Below are positions 28,628 to 38,117 of a stretch of DNA of 64,000 nt, in pieces. Below the pieces are notes generated by a model. The model saw nothing but the letters and a program-made list of their open reading frames with translations, had not been told where the DNA came from and did not search any database. The translations under genes were made by a program, and so were the position numbers. Source of the DNA: Clostridium neonatale (lineage in GTDB: Bacteria > Bacillota > Clostridia > Clostridiales > Clostridiaceae); assembly GCF_001458595.1 (NCBI RefSeq), contig NZ_LN890326.1, positions 148,753-212,752 of the forward strand. The letters are read 5' to 3'. The number at the start of each line of letters is the position of its first letter. The first letter of the stretch is position 1.

Positions 28628-29044
28628 TTATTTCATTTCTCCATATGGTTCCATAATATCAACCGATTCAATATCTGCTAAAACCAAATCTAGATTGTAG
28701 TCATTTATATTAAAATCTATATCCTTTTGGATTAATTTTGATATTATCTCTTCTTGTTCCTCTTCAAATACTATATCTGATTCTATCTTTTTTATAAAAT
28801 CATCTATCTTATAAATTTTGCAAATTCCTGTCTCAGCACCTGCTTGAGTACATATATTAACTCTTGGTGCTTCTCCTCCAATATCAGTCAAGTCATTATA
28901 ATCATTTTTTACTATTTTATGATCAATAAATCTTTCATAATACATATTTACATATGATTTTGCCCCTTCATAATCAGTAAATCCCTTGCATGTTCCATCT
29001 GGCTCTACTAATAAATACTCATTATAAGATAATACTTCACTCAT
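28628..29044 (-). CDS. Hypothetical acidic protein
   Basis: The 138-residue protein starts at ATG 29044, with AAGGAGA suitably placed upstream. I do not recognise the family. It is acidic, with clusters such as FEEEQEEIISK and IESVDIMEPYGE, has no signal peptide or membrane segment, and includes a Cys-containing central segment (VNICTQAGAETGICKIYK). It is flanked by the ilv leader and by a long non-coding region with a tandem repeat, so context gives no function. Its ribosome site, regular codon use and full length argue that it is real. Confidence 0.7.
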   Translation of the reverse strand: MSEVLSYNEYLLVEPDGTCKGFTDYEGAKSYVNMYYERFIDHKIVKNDYNDLTDIGGEAPRVNICTQAGAETGICKIYKIDDFIKKIESDIVFEEEQEEIISKLIQKDIDFNINDYNLDLVLADIESVDIMEPYGEMK

Positions 29045-29181
29045 AACTAAATTCTCCTTACATAATTAAATTTCAAAGCATAAAAATTGTCCCTATTATT
29101 ATTCCCATGAAAAATATTAATTATAGCAATTATTAATCTATTATAATAAAGTCAGCATAAAATGAGCATATTCTTATATTC

Positions 29182-29340
29182 CTAAGAATTTATATTATTG
29201 TATTCTTAGGCATGGATCTCAAATCTTGCATTTAGTGCGAATCGCTAGCATTTAACACTTAGTGAGGTACGAACTTAGTGGTAAAGCCCGCATTTTTCTG
29301 CAAGAAAAATACGTTTCTACTAATATGAGTAAGTGTTTCC
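29182..29340. other. Structured intergenic segment
   Basis: Several complementary elements are packed together. CCTAAGAAT/ATTCTTAGG forms a 9-bp stem (about 29185-29214). An 8-bp stem AACACTTA (29254-29261) pairs with TAAGTGTT (29330-29337). Enclosed in it is a tight hairpin ATTTTTCT-GCA-AGAAAAAT (29292-29310). Base composition is less AT-biased than the surrounding spacer. No coding frame is convincing. It may be a non-coding RNA or a repeat element; the strand is undecided. Confidence 0.35.
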
Positions 29341-29373
29341 TAAAAAAATCCCCTCTAGACCTCATAAAATAAG

Positions 29374-29468
29374 CAAATTCTTAAATTCTTAAATTCTTAA
29401 ATTCTTAAATTCTTAAATTCTTAAATTCTTAAATTCTTAAATTCTTAAATTCTTAAATTCTTAAATTC
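29374..29468. repeat. Tandem repeat, 11 perfect copies of TTAAATTC
   Basis: Eleven uninterrupted copies of the 8-bp unit run from 29381 to 29468, preceded by a 7-base partial copy. The perfect identity suggests recent expansion by slippage. It lies about 330 bp upstream of the hypothetical gene start and about 160 bp after the alpha-xylosidase stop. An 8-bp unit would shift helical phasing or spacing if copy number varied. Confidence 0.95.
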
Positions 29469-29630
29469 TGGGAATTTTATTTTACTTAACAATGTTTGTC
29501 TACTTTTTATTTAAAAATATTTTCACTATATGTTTTTATGTATGCTATAAAGTAATATATCAAAAAAATAGATAAAGATGTAACTAAAAATAAATTTTTT
29601 TAATTACACCTTTATAAAAAAGACTACATT

Positions 29631-31982
29631 TTATTTTAATATACAAAATATTTTGCTGTTTCCAGAGTTAATTTTTATTTTGGTATCATTTTCTTCTAAT
29701 ATAAATTCTGCACCTTCTACAGATTCTACATTAACAACATCTTTTAATACCAATGTCCATTCTTCCTCTGTCCCTGTTGATTCAATTACTATTTTATTAC
29801 CATTCTTTAAAACCTCAACAGAAAGTTTTTCTTCATTGTTCATATCAAAAACTTTTGCACATGCTTTAGTATTTTCTTTTAATTCATATGCTAATAATGA
29901 AACATCTTTTCTATAATCATAATCAGGTTTACTATCTTCAGCACCAACTGCAATAATACTATTTTCTTTAATCATCATAGGTACACTTAAGTAGTCATGT
30001 TTTTCTTTAATCCATCTTCCACCTTCATATTTCTTTCCAGTGATGAAATTTGTCCACTTTCCTTCTGGTAAATAGTATTTTGCTTTACCTTCATCATTAA
30101 ATATAGGTGCTACTAAAATTGATTCTCCAAGCATATATTGTTTATCTAAATAAATACATGCATCATCATCTTGATATTCTAAAACCATTGATCTCATAAC
30201 TGGAATACCAGTTTCATGAGTTATCTCTGCCATTCTATATAAATAAGGCATTATGCTACATTTTAATTTAGTGAAGAATCTAACTACATCACAAGCTTCT
30301 TCATCATATAACCATGGTACTCTATATGATTTACTTCCATGTAATCTACTATGAGATGATAGTAATCCAAATGCAACCCATCTCTTATAAACATCAGCTG
30401 TAGATGTGCTCTCAAAGCCTCCTATATCATGGCTCCAAAATCCAAATCCAGACATACACAATGATAATCCACCTCTTAAACTTTGCTCCATAGATTCATA
30501 GTCAGCTTCACAATCTCCTCCCCAGTGTACAGGGAATTGTTGTCCACCTGCTGTAGCTGACCTTGCGAATAATACAGCTTGATCATCACCTTTGTATTTC
30601 TTAAGTGTTTCAAATACCACTTTATTATACATATAAGTATAGTAGTTGTGCATTTTCTTTGTATCTGATTTATCAAAGTATTGTACATTTTCTGTAGGTA
30701 TACGTTCGCCAAAATCAGTTTTAAAACAGTCTACTCCCATATCAATTAATTCTTTAAGCTTTCCTGAATACCATTCACATGCTGATGGATTTGTAAAATC
30801 AACCAATCCCATTGCTGGTTGCCACATATCCCATTGCCATACATCTCCATTAGGTTTCTTTAAAAGATAACCATGTTTCATTCCTTCTTCAAATAGCTTT
30901 GATTCTTGTCCTATATAAGGATTTATCCATACACATATATTTAATCCCTTTTCTTTAAGCCTCTTAAGCATTCCTACTGGATCTGGGAACACATCATCAT
31001 CCCATTCAAAATTACACCAGTTAAAGTCTTTCATCCAGAAACAATCAAAATGAAATACTCTAAGTGGAATATCGCGTTCTGCCATTCCATTAACGAAGCT
31101 TGTTACTGTTTCTTCATCATAATTTGTAGTGAATGATGTTGTAAGCCATAATCCAAACGACCATGCTGGTGGTAATGCCGGCTTTCCTGTTAATGTTGTA
31201 TAATTCTTAACAACTTCTTTCATTGTTTCTCCACCAATTATAAAGTAATCTAAGCACTCTCCTGGAACACTAAATTGAACTTTATTAACATTTTCTGATG
31301 CTACTTCAAATGATACCTTTTCTGGATGATTTACAAATACACCATAGCCTTTATTAGTAATATAAAACGGAATATTTTTATATGATTGTTCTGTACTTGT
31401 TCCTCCATCTTCATTCCATACGTCGATAGTTTGCCCATTCTTAACAAAGGCTGTAAACTTTTCTCCTAGCCCATAAACTAGTTCTCCTGCACTTAAACGT
31501 AACTGCTCTCTCATATAAACACCATCTTCTACAATGTTTATAAAATCTTCCTCTTGTATAGTTTTGATATAAGCAAGTCCTTTATTTTCGCTACAAGTTA
31601 ATTTTTTATTACCTTTATAGAATGCCATTTCCCATTTTTCTTTACTGAGTATCATTTTAGTATTTCCAGATTTAAATATAACTTCATTTTCATTATCTTC
31701 AATTAATACTTTAGTATCTTTGTTTTCATGTATTTCAAAACTAGGTGATTTCTTTTGTTCTCCCATAAAATGATATGCTCTAACTCTAATTACATCTTCC
31801 ATTGGTGATGTAATCTTATATGTGATGACCGCACCTCCTAAAGTATCACCTCTTGTATTTATTTTAGTACAAGGTGCAGATACTGTTAATGTATCTCCTT
31901 CTATTTTTATTCTATGAACTTCTTTTGGGCTATAAATTTTTACTCCTTCTTTATCTAACCAACATCCATTACTAAATTTCAT
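29631..31982 (-). CDS. yicI: Alpha-xylosidase (GH31, YicI type)
   Basis: The 783-residue protein is of YicI size. An N-terminal beta-sandwich (LVYGLGEKFTAFVKNGQ) precedes a GH31 barrel with nucleophile Asp in DCFKTDFGERIPTENVQY and acid/base Asp in HWGGDCEADYESM, then C-terminal beta domains. The segments VFHFDCFWMKDFNWCNFEWD and FDKSDTKKMHNYYTYMYNK are characteristic of YicI-type enzymes, which remove alpha-linked xylose from isoprimeverose and xyloglucan fragments, rather than of alpha-glucosidases. There is no signal peptide, so it should act in the cytoplasm. It lies after three ABC importer genes that presumably bring in the substrate, and near the divergent YesMN regulators. Confidence 0.9.
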   Translation of the reverse strand: MKFSNGCWLDKEGVKIYSPKEVHRIKIEGDTLTVSAPCTKINTRGDTLGGAVITYKITSPMEDVIRVRAYHFMGEQKKSPSFEIHENKDTKVLIEDNENEVIFKSGNTKMILSKEKWEMAFYKGNKKLTCSENKGLAYIKTIQEEDFINIVEDGVYMREQLRLSAGELVYGLGEKFTAFVKNGQTIDVWNEDGGTSTEQSYKNIPFYITNKGYGVFVNHPEKVSFEVASENVNKVQFSVPGECLDYFIIGGETMKEVVKNYTTLTGKPALPPAWSFGLWLTTSFTTNYDEETVTSFVNGMAERDIPLRVFHFDCFWMKDFNWCNFEWDDDVFPDPVGMLKRLKEKGLNICVWINPYIGQESKLFEEGMKHGYLLKKPNGDVWQWDMWQPAMGLVDFTNPSACEWYSGKLKELIDMGVDCFKTDFGERIPTENVQYFDKSDTKKMHNYYTYMYNKVVFETLKKYKGDDQAVLFARSATAGGQQFPVHWGGDCEADYESMEQSLRGGLSLCMSGFGFWSHDIGGFESTSTADVYKRWVAFGLLSSHSRLHGSKSYRVPWLYDEEACDVVRFFTKLKCSIMPYLYRMAEITHETGIPVMRSMVLEYQDDDACIYLDKQYMLGESILVAPIFNDEGKAKYYLPEGKWTNFITGKKYEGGRWIKEKHDYLSVPMMIKENSIIAVGAEDSKPDYDYRKDVSLLAYELKENTKACAKVFDMNNEEKLSVEVLKNGNKIVIESTGTEEEWTLVLKDVVNVESVEGAEFILEENDTKIKINSGNSKIFCILK

Positions 31983-32107
31983 AAAGTTCTCTCCTTTTCA
32001 TAAATATAATCCTGATTTAAAAATCGTATTCTATGTTATAATATCCCTTTTCTAAATTTATAATTTTCACTATTTTTTATTAAATCATTTAGAAGATATA
32101 TTAATTT

Positions 32108-32935
32108 TTATCCCTTTACAGATCCTGCTGCTACTCCTCCAACAATATATTTTTGACCTAAAATAAATACTATTAATACTGGAAGTAATGTTAGCATAAT
32201 GTCTGCACTAACTAGATTCCATGAATTTTCAAATGCTCCAAAGAAGTTATAAACTGCTAGAGTCATTGGCCATTTTGCTGAATTATTTAAGTAATACAAT
32301 GGCATTGTGAAATCATTCCATACAGCCATGAAATTTAAAACAAATAATGTTGACATTATAGGTTTTAACAAAGGTAATATTATTTGTACAAATAATTTAA
32401 TTGGACCACATCCATCAATTACTGCCGCTTCATCTATCTCTCTTGGAATAGTTGATATAAATCCATAGCATAAGAATAAGCTAAGTGGTATATTTATAGC
32501 TGCATAAACTAATATAACTCCAATTCTTGTATTAACAAGATTTAATGCTTGCAAAACTTTCATTAATGCAACATTATTAATTGGTATTGCTATACCGGAA
32601 ATAATAAAGTAGTAGATAAGATTATTTATGCCTTTACGATTTCTAGCAATAACAAAAGCTGCCGCTGATACTACAATTACTATTATTACTACACTTACTG
32701 TTGCATATAGAAGACTGTTAAAAAATGAAGATACTAGCTTTCCTTGCTCAATTACTGTCTTATAATTTTCAAACTGCCATGTACTTGGTAAGGCTAGAGA
32801 CATCTTATTAGATTCTCCCTGTGTCTTAAAGGAGTTAAGAAATAAAACCACTAATGGTATTAATATTATTAAACTTATAAATATTGTTGCAGTATTTGCT
32901 ACTATTGACTTTATAGTTTTCTTTGAACTCTTCAT
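32108..32935 (-). CDS. Sugar ABC importer permease, MalG-like
   Basis: The 275-residue protein has six membrane segments and the EAA loop EIDEAAVIDGCGPIKLFVQI, ending in GQKYIVGGVAAGSVKG as expected for this family. The start codon overlaps the stop of the preceding permease gene (TAATG). It belongs with the binding protein at 34006-35325 and the alpha-xylosidase, suggesting import of xyloglucan-derived or other alpha-xylosides. The ATPase is not encoded here. Confidence 0.92.
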   Translation of the reverse strand: MKSSKKTIKSIVANTATIFISLIILIPLVVLFLNSFKTQGESNKMSLALPSTWQFENYKTVIEQGKLVSSFFNSLLYATVSVVIIVIVVSAAAFVIARNRKGINNLIYYFIISGIAIPINNVALMKVLQALNLVNTRIGVILVYAAINIPLSLFLCYGFISTIPREIDEAAVIDGCGPIKLFVQIILPLLKPIMSTLFVLNFMAVWNDFTMPLYYLNNSAKWPMTLAVYNFFGAFENSWNLVSADIMLTLLPVLIVFILGQKYIVGGVAAGSVKG

Positions 32936-33813
32936 TAAGCTTCAACCTCCTTATTTTCCATGGATTTAAGAATATAATATAACAGTAGTAGTAATATAAA
33001 GAATAGAATACTAGACAAGGTTGTACCCATTGCATAATTTCCTTTTGAAAATTCTTTATATACTGCCGTATTAATTACTCCAGTTGCATTTCCTGGTCCA
33101 CCATTTGTTAGTGAATAGATCATATCAAATACTCTAAAGCCATATGTTACGTTAAGTACAGTAACATTCACAATAATTGGTTTTAATAAAGGTAATGTTA
33201 TGCTCTTAAATCTTTGCCAGAATGTAGCTCCATCAATACTTGCTGCTTCATAATACTCTGGTGCAATTGACATTATCCCAGCTATTATTACAACCATTAT
33301 ATATCCCATACCTTTCCAAGTATCTACTGCCATTACAGTTGGGAATACAACCTTTAAGTCTGTTAACCAATTTTTTGTTAAAATATCTAAGCCCATTGTT
33401 CTTAGGAAATTATTTAAGAAACCTGTTGTTGGATGTAACATGCTTTTGAAAACAAGACCAACTACTAGATAAGACATTACTTGAGGAGAAAATATAATCA
33501 TTCTATGAAGATTTTTGAATTTTATTATTTTCTGCGTTAATAAAAGTGCTAATCCTAACCCTACTATTGTTTTTAATGCTGTTGTGACTACTGTAAATAT
33601 AACCGTATTCCAAATATATGTGCGATATTCTGGTTTACCTCTAAATACTTCTATATAATTCTTTAATCCAACAAAATTCACTTCACTAGAAAAGTTATTC
33701 CAATCAGTAAAAGAATAAAAAATACCTATAATTCCTGGTAAAAAGCAAAGTAAAAAGAATATGACTAATGCACCACTTGTAAAATACCATGGATATAACT
33801 TTTTTCTGTCCAT
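32935..33813 (-). CDS. Sugar ABC importer permease, MalF-like
   Basis: The 292-residue permease has six membrane segments and the EAA loop YYEAASIDGATFWQRFKSIT. I place the start at ATG 33813 (MDRKKLYPWYF) because AGGAGG lies nearby; the frame extends 17 codons further upstream without a ribosome site. It forms a heterodimer with the MalG-like permease encoded with a one-base overlap. Its substrate assignment depends on the alpha-xylosidase downstream. Confidence 0.92.
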   Translation of the reverse strand: MDRKKLYPWYFTSGALVIFFLLCFLPGIIGIFYSFTDWNNFSSEVNFVGLKNYIEVFRGKPEYRTYIWNTVIFTVVTTALKTIVGLGLALLLTQKIIKFKNLHRMIIFSPQVMSYLVVGLVFKSMLHPTTGFLNNFLRTMGLDILTKNWLTDLKVVFPTVMAVDTWKGMGYIMVVIIAGIMSIAPEYYEAASIDGATFWQRFKSITLPLLKPIIVNVTVLNVTYGFRVFDMIYSLTNGGPGNATGVINTAVYKEFSKGNYAMGTTLSSILFFILLLLLYYILKSMENKEVEA

Positions 33814-33862
33814 AATTATGCCTCCTATTTTTAGTAATTTTTTATTTAATAGTCCTGCTGAC

Positions 33863-33901
33863 AATGAAGGAAATCAAACTTATTATTTTCATTCCTTCAT
33901 T
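33863..33901. terminator. Hairpin between binding-protein and permease genes
   Basis: Ten-bp arms AATGAAGGAA (33863-33872) and TTCCTTCATT (33892-33901) lie at the same place in the operon as the hairpin of the maltodextrin importer, between the binding protein and the first permease. It probably sets a higher level of binding protein by partial termination or mRNA protection. Confidence 0.6.
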
Positions 33902-34005
33902 ATTCATTTTTTTGCAGAACCCTATGAGCAAACCTTAATATAAAAAATCATTTCTGCTCATTATTATATTGTTAATAACTTCTAAACTTTGTACATAGTC
34001 AAAGA

Positions 34006-35325
34006 TTATTTTGTCCAATACTCATCCTTTTGTAAATTTGCTTGTTCTGTCCTTCTATCTATTATTGTTTGTAGTACTTGTTCTGGAGTCATAGCACCAG
34101 TATACATAGACTCTAAATCCTTACCAACTTCCATCCATTGGCTATCAACATATTTAACACCAGCTTGAACAACCATGCCTTTTTCCAAAGAATCAATATA
34201 AGCTTGGTCTTCATCTGAATATTTTGATTTTATTTCAGGCCAGCATACTTCTGACAATCCTGGTTGTCCATCTAAACGTTTTTGTAAATTTTCTGGTTTT
34301 GCTAAAAATTCAAAGAACTTTAATGCAGCATCTACATTTTTTCCATTTTTATTTATAAAATAAGCATTACTAGCTGGATTTACACCAATTGTTTGATTAT
34401 CACCCCAAGGCATTGTAAAAATGCCTAACTTACTAACATCAAAATCAGGGAAATCTGCTTTTACTTCATCTCTCCAAGCTGATTCAGCCATGAACATTGC
34501 TACATTACCATTTGCCATAGCTTCTTTAGCATTTTCAACTGAATTACTTAAATAATCATCACCATAAAATCCTAACTCAGAAAATTCCTTTAATTCTTTT
34601 ATTATTGTTAATAATTCTGGAACAGAATCTAAGTCAACTTCGTTTTTATTAAGCTTTTCATATAAGTCAGGATGCTTTGCTTGATACATAGCTCCTGTTT
34701 CAAATAATGGAAGAACTTGATGCCATCCATTTTGAGTTCCTTCATAAATAGGAGTTGTTCCCGAATCTTTGATTTTTTGACATACATTTTTAAACTCTTC
34801 ATATGTCTTTGGAATTTCTAATCCTAACTTTTCAAATATTTCTTTATTGTACACATAAAAATACATTTTCTTTCCCGGGAATGTTATACCATATACCTTA
34901 TCATTATATGAAATTGATGGAATAACATTTGGATCCATTCTTGATACCCATTCTTGATCAGTTACATCCACACAATATTTTTCTGGATTTACCCTAGTAA
35001 CTAAATTTAATGGATCAGCATCTGCACAAAATATATCTGGTGCTTCACCTGAGTCTAGTTTTACCTTTAAAAGATCACGCCATTGGGCATCTGGTGAAAT
35101 TTGAAAGTCTATCTTTATTCCTGTCTCTTTCTCAAATTCTTTCGCTAAATCTTGTACCACTCCTGATGTTGGAAGACCTGATTGATGAGAACCAAAAGTT
35201 AACGTTACAGAACTTCCGTTGCCAGAAGCTGACGAATCAGATGAGCCTCCACATCCTGTAAGAATACTCCCTGCCATTACCCCCATCATAATAGCACTTA
35301 ACACTTTTTTTAAACCTTTTACCAT
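34006..35325 (-). CDS. Sugar ABC importer substrate-binding lipoprotein
   Basis: The 439-residue protein starts MVKGLKKVLSAIMMGVMAGS with lipobox LTGCGG, then a Ser/Gly linker and a family 1 solute-binding domain (KVYGITFPGKKMYFYVYNKE; ALKFFEFLAKPENLQKRLDG). ATG 35325 follows GGAGGT; the open frame reaches 48 codons further upstream but crosses the divergent promoter region. It is the first gene of the alpha-xyloside operon and lies divergent to yesM. Its likely ligand is a xyloglucan fragment or other alpha-xyloside, inferred from the alpha-xylosidase. Confidence 0.92.
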   Translation of the reverse strand: MVKGLKKVLSAIMMGVMAGSILTGCGGSSDSSASGNGSSVTLTFGSHQSGLPTSGVVQDLAKEFEKETGIKIDFQISPDAQWRDLLKVKLDSGEAPDIFCADADPLNLVTRVNPEKYCVDVTDQEWVSRMDPNVIPSISYNDKVYGITFPGKKMYFYVYNKEIFEKLGLEIPKTYEEFKNVCQKIKDSGTTPIYEGTQNGWHQVLPLFETGAMYQAKHPDLYEKLNKNEVDLDSVPELLTIIKELKEFSELGFYGDDYLSNSVENAKEAMANGNVAMFMAESAWRDEVKADFPDFDVSKLGIFTMPWGDNQTIGVNPASNAYFINKNGKNVDAALKFFEFLAKPENLQKRLDGQPGLSEVCWPEIKSKYSDEDQAYIDSLEKGMVVQAGVKYVDSQWMEVGKDLESMYTGAMTPEQVLQTIIDRRTEQANLQKDEYWTK

Positions 35326-35436
35326 ATTAAATACCTCCATCCTTTTAATATTTTCATTTACCATGTTTATCATTGTCCATAGCTTTATGATATCATTTAC
35401 ATCACCTATATTACATAGACAAAACAGAACTTTCCT

Positions 35437-35465
35437 TTGCACTTTTTTGAACTGTATTATATAAT
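35437..35465 (+). promoter_or_regulatory. Promoter of the yesMN-like operon
   Basis: TTGCAC (35437-35442), a 17-bp spacer and a perfect TATAAT (35460-35465) precede the kinase start by about 24 bp. The divergent binding-protein gene must have its promoter in the same 160-bp gap, where I see no equally good match. Confidence 0.65.
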
Positions 35466-35488
35466 ACACATTAAAAGGAGGCTAAAAA

Positions 35489-37360
35489 ATGAAGCGTGAA
35501 TTTTATTATTCTCAAAAGACTTATTTATTCTTTATTTACGGGCTTTTAGTAACAACATTACTATCAATTTTCTTCATTTGTTTTTACTCATTTTACAAGG
35601 ATAATATAGTAAGTGATTCAAAAATAAAATCCGAATCATTATGTACTTCTATACAGAACTCATTAAATAGTGAATTAAATAATATGTCTACAATATCCAT
35701 GAATATTGTTTACTCAAATGCATTAAAAAAGAATTTTACTAGCTTTTATAAGAATTATAATTCTAATGAACTAAATACATCAACATTTTCAACATCAAGA
35801 GAAAACGTTTTATTAATATATGATATTATTACTGCTATTATAGGCCCATTTCAATCTGCTACCCAAGTAAATATTTACACATTAAATGGGACATGCATCG
35901 GTTCTGGTTATTTTCAAGGGGTAACTCAAATTAATTTAGCCGAATTACCTTGGTATGAACCAACTATAAATAAAAATGGATCTAAGCATATATCCACAAT
36001 ATCAACTCTTCCAAATAGCAAAAATTTATATACTGGAATATCTAAATATATCACTTTAACTCGCTTATTTTTTGACAGCAGTGGAGAAGCTGAAGGAATA
36101 GTTGAGGTAATACAGGATGGCGATATTGTATTTTCTTTAATTTCAGAATTACAGCAGAAAAACCCATCTACATCATTTTATGTATATAACGAAAATAACG
36201 AACTAATATATCCATACAACGTTAAAGAAGATGATAACATAAACTACTTAAAATTAATTAATGAAAATTCACTCATCCCATCTTCTGCTCAATTTGTGAA
36301 TACAGGTTACATGAAGGAATTTCTAGTATCATATGAAAAAATTCAGCCATATAATTGGACAGTAGTTATAAGTGAACCTAAAAATATAGTTTTTGAATCA
36401 TTAAATTCTTTTAAAATAAGCTTTATAGTTATAATTTTTCTTTCAGTTGGATCTACACTAATTTTATGTTTCATTATTTCTAGTCGAATTACACACCCTT
36501 TAAGCAATTTAAGTCATGCTACTAAAAAAATAACAATTAACAATGTACTTGATGAAAACGAAACTATAATTACTCCTATTCATTCAAATATTCAAGAAAT
36601 CTCTGAATTGTACACATCCTTTATAGATATGTATAGCAAACTTAGAGATTCTTCACATGAAATTTTATTATTAAAATCTGAAGAAACACGAGCAAAGCTA
36701 CAAGCTACTCAATCATTATTAAATCCTCATTTCTTATATAATAGTCTAACGAATATAAGTGTTATGGCAGAAGAAAACATGAATAATGATATAGTACGTA
36801 TGTGTGATTCTCTTTGCAGTTATTTTCGATATATAAGTACTAGTGATGAGACTATAGTTTCTTTATTTGAAGAAATTTCATTTACAGAGCAATATATAGA
36901 ATGTATGAAAATAAGATATGGTAATGATTTTATATACCATTCAGATATTAATGAAAATACAAAAGACATATTTATTCCTAAATTAATAGTTCAGCCATTT
37001 GTTGAAAATGCCTTTAAATATGGCTTCAGCGCTTCTCCACCTTGGTATCTTAAGATAAGCTCAAATATTGAAGATGAAAAATGGATAATTTGTATTGAAG
37101 ACAATGGCGGATGTTTAACCAATGATAAACGTATAGAATTATTATCTAAATTCTATAATCTAGATAAAAACAAAGAGCTAAAGTCTTTGAAAATAGGCGG
37201 TATGGGATTAAAAAACGTATATATTCGTTTAAAGATTCTTTATGGAGATGAAAGTATCTTTTATATAGATAATTCAATTTATGGTAAGACAGTATTTATA
37301 ATTGGAGGTCCAATTTATACAAATAAGGAGGAGTTTTATAATGACCACACACAAATATAA
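35489..37360 (+). CDS. YesM-like sensor histidine kinase
   Basis: The 623-residue kinase has membrane helices at about residues 12-34 and 310-332 around a large extracellular sensor. A HAMP segment (SRITHPLSNLSHATKKITI), a His_kinase domain with phospho-acceptor His414 in LLNPHFLYNSLTNIS, and a HATPase domain (VQPFVENAFKYGF; EDNGGCLTND; GGMGLKNVYIRL) follow. This is the LytS/YesM class that pairs with AraC-type response regulators to sense oligosaccharides, often through the cognate binding protein. The start follows AAAAGGAGG. The divergent sugar importer and alpha-xylosidase are the evident targets. The 3' end overlaps the response regulator gene. Confidence 0.95.
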   Translation: MKREFYYSQKTYLFFIYGLLVTTLLSIFFICFYSFYKDNIVSDSKIKSESLCTSIQNSLNSELNNMSTISMNIVYSNALKKNFTSFYKNYNSNELNTSTFSTSRENVLLIYDIITAIIGPFQSATQVNIYTLNGTCIGSGYFQGVTQINLAELPWYEPTINKNGSKHISTISTLPNSKNLYTGISKYITLTRLFFDSSGEAEGIVEVIQDGDIVFSLISELQQKNPSTSFYVYNENNELIYPYNVKEDDNINYLKLINENSLIPSSAQFVNTGYMKEFLVSYEKIQPYNWTVVISEPKNIVFESLNSFKISFIVIIFLSVGSTLILCFIISSRITHPLSNLSHATKKITINNVLDENETIITPIHSNIQEISELYTSFIDMYSKLRDSSHEILLLKSEETRAKLQATQSLLNPHFLYNSLTNISVMAEENMNNDIVRMCDSLCSYFRYISTSDETIVSLFEEISFTEQYIECMKIRYGNDFIYHSDINENTKDIFIPKLIVQPFVENAFKYGFSASPPWYLKISSNIEDEKWIICIEDNGGCLTNDKRIELLSKFYNLDKNKELKSLKIGGMGLKNVYIRLKILYGDESIFYIDNSIYGKTVFIIGGPIYTNKEEFYNDHTQI

Positions 37361-38114
37361 GTATATTGTAGTAGAAGATGAACATCTTATTAGAAAAAAT
37401 CTAATTAAAAAAATCGAATCTTTATCCATTCCTCTTGAGTTAGTTGGCGAAGCTAATAATGGAGAAGATGCTATTGGCTTGGTTAATGATTTATGCCCAT
37501 CCATTGTTATTACTGATATTAGAATGCCTCGTTCAGATGGATTAGAGTTAATAAAATATATCCATCATAACTATCCATATATAAAGACAATGGTACTTAG
37601 TGGATATAATGATTTCAAATATGCCCAAACTGCACTTAAATACGAAGCCAAAGATTTTCTTTTAAAACCAGTAAAAATAGATGAGTTAAACTCTTCTCTT
37701 CAAAACATTTTAATTTCGCTTGATTCAGAAAATAAAGAAGAAGCTAGCTTCTCAATTGATCCACATAACTTAAAGCCAGAAAGGTTAAGCAAATTACTTG
37801 AAAATTATTTGATTAACAATTATTCATCAATAACTTCAATTAATGATATTTCTGATAAATTTGGATTCACAAATGAGTATTTAAGCAAAATCTTTAAGAA
37901 ACATATTGGAGAAACTCCACTTAAATACATCACAAAAATTAGAATAAACAAAGCAAAGCAACTTTTACTGAATCAACCAGAATTAGAAATCAAGAAAATT
38001 GGTGAATTAGTAGGTTATAAAGATGCATTTTATTTTAGTCGTGTATTCAAATCAAATGTTGGTCTATATCCTTCTGATTATCGTGAACAAAAACTCAAAA
38101 CTAATAATAAGTAA
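37341..38114 (+). CDS. YesN-like AraC-family response regulator
   Basis: The 257-residue protein has a receiver domain (YIVVEDEHLIRKNLIKKI; phospho-acceptor Asp59 in ITDIRMPRSDGLEL; Lys in DFLLKPV) and a C-terminal AraC DNA-binding domain (LSKIFKKHIGETPLKYITKI; FYFSRVFKSNVGLYPSDYRE). The linker between them is shorter than in B. subtilis YesN. ATG 37341 is preceded by AAGGAGG and overlaps the kinase end by 20 bp. It should activate the divergent alpha-xyloside operon. Its 3' end faces a convergent SAM-I riboswitch whose terminator ends only a few bases from its stop codon. Confidence 0.95.
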   Translation: MTTHKYKYIVVEDEHLIRKNLIKKIESLSIPLELVGEANNGEDAIGLVNDLCPSIVITDIRMPRSDGLELIKYIHHNYPYIKTMVLSGYNDFKYAQTALKYEAKDFLLKPVKIDELNSSLQNILISLDSENKEEASFSIDPHNLKPERLSKLLENYLINNYSSITSINDISDKFGFTNEYLSKIFKKHIGETPLKYITKIRINKAKQLLLNQPELEIKKIGELVGYKDAFYFSRVFKSNVGLYPSDYREQKLKTNNK

Positions 38115-38117
38115 AGC

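Noticed and set aside
29374..29468. TTAAATTC array as a CRISPR
   Set aside because: The units are 8 bp and directly adjacent, with no spacers and no cas genes.
29631..31982. Alpha-glucosidase as the specific call for the GH31 gene
   Set aside because: The residues around both catalytic Asp match the YicI alpha-xylosidase pattern better; residual glucosidase activity is possible.
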